A stretch of 64,000 nt of DNA from Aquincola tertiaricarbonis. GTDB taxonomy: Bacteria > Pseudomonadota > Gammaproteobacteria > Burkholderiales > Burkholderiaceae_C. The stretch spans positions 62,001 to 126,000 of the forward strand of contig NZ_JZUE01000011.1 of assembly GCF_000969605.1 (NCBI RefSeq), given 5' to 3'. This document shows positions 60,955 to 64,000 of this stretch, one piece after another. The notes under the pieces were generated by a model. That model was given only the letters and a program-made list of their open reading frames with translations, ran no database searches and was not told where the DNA came from. Positions within the stretch are counted from its first letter, which is position 1; each line of letters begins with the position of its first letter. The translations under genes and the position numbers were made by a program.

Positions 60955-61188
60955 TTACAGCGCGCCCTTGGCGCGCAGATCGGCGACGACCTGGTCGATG
61001 CCGACCTTGTCGATCAACCGCAGGGCAGCGTTGGAAATGCGCAGGCGCACCCAACGGTTCTCGGTCTCGAGCCAGAAGCGGCGGTACTGCAGGTTCGGCA
61101 GCCAGCGGCGCTTGGTTTTGTTGTTGGCGTGGGAAACATTGTTTCCCGTCATCGGGCCCTTGCCCGTTACTTGACAGACGCGTGCCAT
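60955..61188 (-). CDS. rpmB: 50S ribosomal protein L28
   Basis: The 77-residue protein has the L28 sequence [20 protein letters not shown] and [21 protein letters not shown] precedes the ATG. It heads the rpmB-rpmG operon behind a strong promoter at 61244-61272. Confidence 0.97.
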   Translation of the reverse strand: MARVCQVTGKGPMTGNNVSHANNKTKRRWLPNLQYRRFWLETENRWVRLRISNAALRLIDKVGIDQVVADLRAKGAL

Positions 61189-61243
61189 GACGACGCTTCT
61201 CCGTTAAATGTTCGGTTCAGCCGAGGATCCGGCAAAGACCGCG

Positions 61244-62334
<1,091 letters not shown>

Positions 62335-62389
62335 TCAACCCAATAGCGTTGGACGCCGATATCGAAGGCTACTGATGCAGGAGTGACCC

Positions 62390-63058
62390 ATGTCGATGCT
62401 CTCCAATCTCGACCTGATCCGCCGCGTTCCGCTGTTCTCGCTGCTGACCAATGAACAAGCCCAGGCGATCGCGGACAGCGTCGTGAAGCGTCGCTTCCGC
62501 CGCGGGGAACTGGTGGTGGAGCAGGGCCGCAAGAGCAACGCGCTGTTCATCCTGCTCAACGGCCGTGCGCGCGTGCTCACCGCCGACCAGCGCGGCCGCG
62601 AGGTGATCCTGGCGGTGCTGGAATCCGGCGACTACGTGGGCGAGATGAGCCTGATCGACAACGAGCCGCATTCGGCCACCGTGCGCGCCGAGATCCAGAC
62701 CGACATGCTGATCCTCGGCCGCACCGAATTCGCGCGCTGCCTGCCCGAGAACTCCAGCCTGGCCTACGCCATCATGCGAGGGCTGGTGCAGCGCCTGCGC
62801 AGTGCCGACCGGCAGATCGAATCCCTGGCGCTGCTGGACGTGTACGGCCGGGTGGCCCGCACGCTGCTGGAGATGGCCGAGGACGTGAACGGCGTGCAGC
62901 TGATCCGCAACAAGGTTTCGCGCCAGGACATGGCCAAGGTAGTGGGCGCCTCGCGCGAGATGGTCAGCCGGGTCATGAAGGACCTGGAGGAACGCGGCGT
63001 GATCGAGACCCAGGACAACGGCTCGGTCATCATCAAGGAAGCCGCCAAGCAGGAGTGA
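62390..63058 (+). CDS. Crp/Fnr-family transcriptional regulator
   Basis: The 222-residue protein has a cyclic-nucleotide-binding-like N-terminal domain (residues about 12-125) and a C-terminal HTH (VSRQDMAKVVGASREMVSRVMKDLEERGVI). The phosphate-binding cassette reads GEMSLIDNEPHSATV with His94 where E. coli CRP has the phosphate-binding Arg82. No N-terminal cysteine cluster is present, so it is not an Fnr oxygen sensor. AGGAG precedes the ATG. It sits between trxB and ftsK, as in many betaproteobacteria. Confidence 0.9.
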   Translation: MSMLSNLDLIRRVPLFSLLTNEQAQAIADSVVKRRFRRGELVVEQGRKSNALFILLNGRARVLTADQRGREVILAVLESGDYVGEMSLIDNEPHSATVRAEIQTDMLILGRTEFARCLPENSSLAYAIMRGLVQRLRSADRQIESLALLDVYGRVARTLLEMAEDVNGVQLIRNKVSRQDMAKVVGASREMVSRVMKDLEERGVIETQDNGSVIIKEAAKQE

Positions 63059-63104
63059 CGCCGGCCGGCTGTCCCGCAGGCGCGATGCGCCACAATCCCG
63101 GCCC

Positions 63105-64000
63105 ATGACGTTTCCGTTAGGGTCCTTGCGCGCCGAACCCGGTTCGGCTCCCACCCGCCCGGCCCGTGGTGCCGCGGCCGCTTCCTCTCAGGCTGCGCCT
63201 GCAGCCGATGCCGCGGGCAACCGCGAGGTGAGCCTTCGCCTGCGGCTGCAACTCATGCTGATCATCGGCGGCGTGCTGTGGCTGCTGGGCGTGCTGGCGC
63301 TGCTGACGCACCATCCGGCCGATCCGGGCTTCTCCACCTCCGGCAGCGGCGGGCCGCTGCACAACAAGGCCGGCCTGCTGGGCGCCTGGGGGTCCGATTG
63401 CGCGATGTACCTGTTCGGCCATTCGGTGTGGTGGCTGCCGGTGGTGGCGGCGCGTACCTGGCTGGCGGCGCTGCTGCGCGGCCTGCGGGGCGACGTGGAT
63501 CCGCCGCAGGGTGTCGGTCGCTTCTGGATCGGCCTGGTGCTGCTGATGGCCGCCAGCACCGCGCTGGAGTGGACGCGCCTGTACCGCTTCGAGGATTCGC
63601 TGCCCGGCCCGGCCGGCGGCGTGATCGGCTTCCTGCTGGGGCCGGTGTCGATGAAGTGGCTGGGCTTCGCCGGCTCGGGCGTGCTGTGGATCGCCGCGCT
63701 GGTGGGCGGCATGTCGCTGGCGCTGCGCTTTTCGTGGCTGCGCGTGGCCGACCGGCTGGGCGAGGCCATCGACAGCCTGCGCACCCGGCGCCAGGAGCGC
63801 CGCGAGCGCGCCGAGGACCAGCGCATCGGCGAGCAGGCCCAGCGCGAGCGCGACGAGACGGTGGAGGTGGAACGCCAGGTGGTTGAAGACCACGCGCCCA
63901 TCGTCATCGAGCCCACGATGGTGGAAGTGCCCAAGAGCACCCGCGTGGCCAAGGAACGCCAGAAGCCCCTGTTCCGCGAGCTGAGCGACACCCGGCTGCC
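63105..64000 (+). CDS. ftsK: DNA translocase FtsK, N-terminal part (cut by window edge)
   Basis: The 298 visible codons include a 40-residue Ala-rich N-terminal tail, four or more membrane segments (LMLIIGGVLWLLGVLALLTH, FWIGLVLLMAASTALEW and others), then a charged linker (RTRRQERRERAEDQ). This is the FtsK N-terminal domain that anchors at the division septum; the motor and gamma domains lie beyond the window. No strong ribosome binding site precedes the ATG. The call rests on layout and position after trxB and a Crp-like gene. Confidence 0.88.
   Translation, partial: MTFPLGSLRAEPGSAPTRPARGAAAASSQAAPAADAAGNREVSLRLRLQLMLIIGGVLWLLGVLALLTHHPADPGFSTSGSGGPLHNKAGLLGAWGSDCAMYLFGHSVWWLPVVAARTWLAALLRGLRGDVDPPQGVGRFWIGLVLLMAASTALEWTRLYRFEDSLPGPAGGVIGFLLGPVSMKWLGFAGSGVLWIAALVGGMSLALRFSWLRVADRLGEAIDSLRTRRQERRERAEDQRIGEQAQRERDETVEVERQVVEDHAPIVIEPTMVEVPKSTRVAKERQKPLFRELSDTRL

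Overview
The window is chromosomal DNA from a high-GC betaproteobacterium of the order Burkholderiales, most likely the Rubrivivax/Leptothrix/Ideonella/Aquincola part of that order. The evidence is strong GC bias, the housekeeping neighbours (yicC, kinase-phosphatase pair, rph-rdgB-hemW; fkpB-ispH-serS; rpmB-rpmG; trxB, a Crp-like regulator, ftsK) and a complete liu-type leucine/isovalerate degradation cluster. There is no rRNA, CRISPR array, insertion sequence or prophage. One tRNA gene, tRNA-Ser(CGA), is present. No gene-free stretch reaches 300 bases; the longest, 44319-44612, holds a nested inverted repeat.

Region 1 (1-15005) is an accessory island of small redox enzymes packed with regulators. 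The regulators are four AraC-type (one cut by the window edge), one LuxR/NarL type with a degenerate receiver, and one TetR. The enzymes are WrbA, a flavin reductase, five short-chain dehydrogenases (SDRs), an ABM monooxygenase, an Atu4866-family protein, two SnoaL/NTF2-fold proteins, a pirin, a zinc-free quinone oxidoreductase and a DUF1330 protein. The sequence suggests a quinone/carbonyl (reactive electrophile) response locus, but substrates are unknown. Its promoters carry visible operator-like repeats: twin TetR palindromes around a good sigma-70 promoter, a 14-bp inverted repeat before an SDR operon, and a shared TTTGCAG-N5-GGCAAGTC element before two genes.

Region 2 (15051-31171) is mostly core: yicC, a Ser/Thr kinase with PP2C phosphatase, rph-rdgB-hemW, a LysR regulator, cheR-cheD-cheB, then a GGDEF cyclase, a FlhG-like ATPase and a truncated haemoglobin in one operon. 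It continues with smr, radC, fkpB-ispH, serS and tRNA-Ser with a clear promoter and terminator.

Region 3 (31227-44318) has a CvpA-CAP fusion and a tight operon of PAS kinase, double-receiver regulator and enoyl-CoA hydratase homologue. A lipoprotein with a transglutaminase-like region and TPRs follows, then the leucine catabolism operon ivd-mccB-liuC-mccA-mvaB, read leftward from a short gap shared with a divergent AraC-type regulator.

Region 4 (44613-55225) has a 1592-residue multi-sensor hybrid histidine kinase, a lipoprotein, a Cpx-like periplasmic protein/regulator/kinase operon, a MATE exporter and a DUF3717-DUF1289 protein. Region 5 (55239-64000) has trpS, purN, a DUF1345 membrane protein whose start and stop codons both overlap its opposite-strand neighbours, an rRNA cytosine methyltransferase, a fatty acid desaturase, rpmG/rpmB, trxB, a Crp-like regulator and the start of ftsK.

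Start codons were chosen from visible ribosome binding sites and family-typical N termini; several GTG/TTG alternatives are noted.
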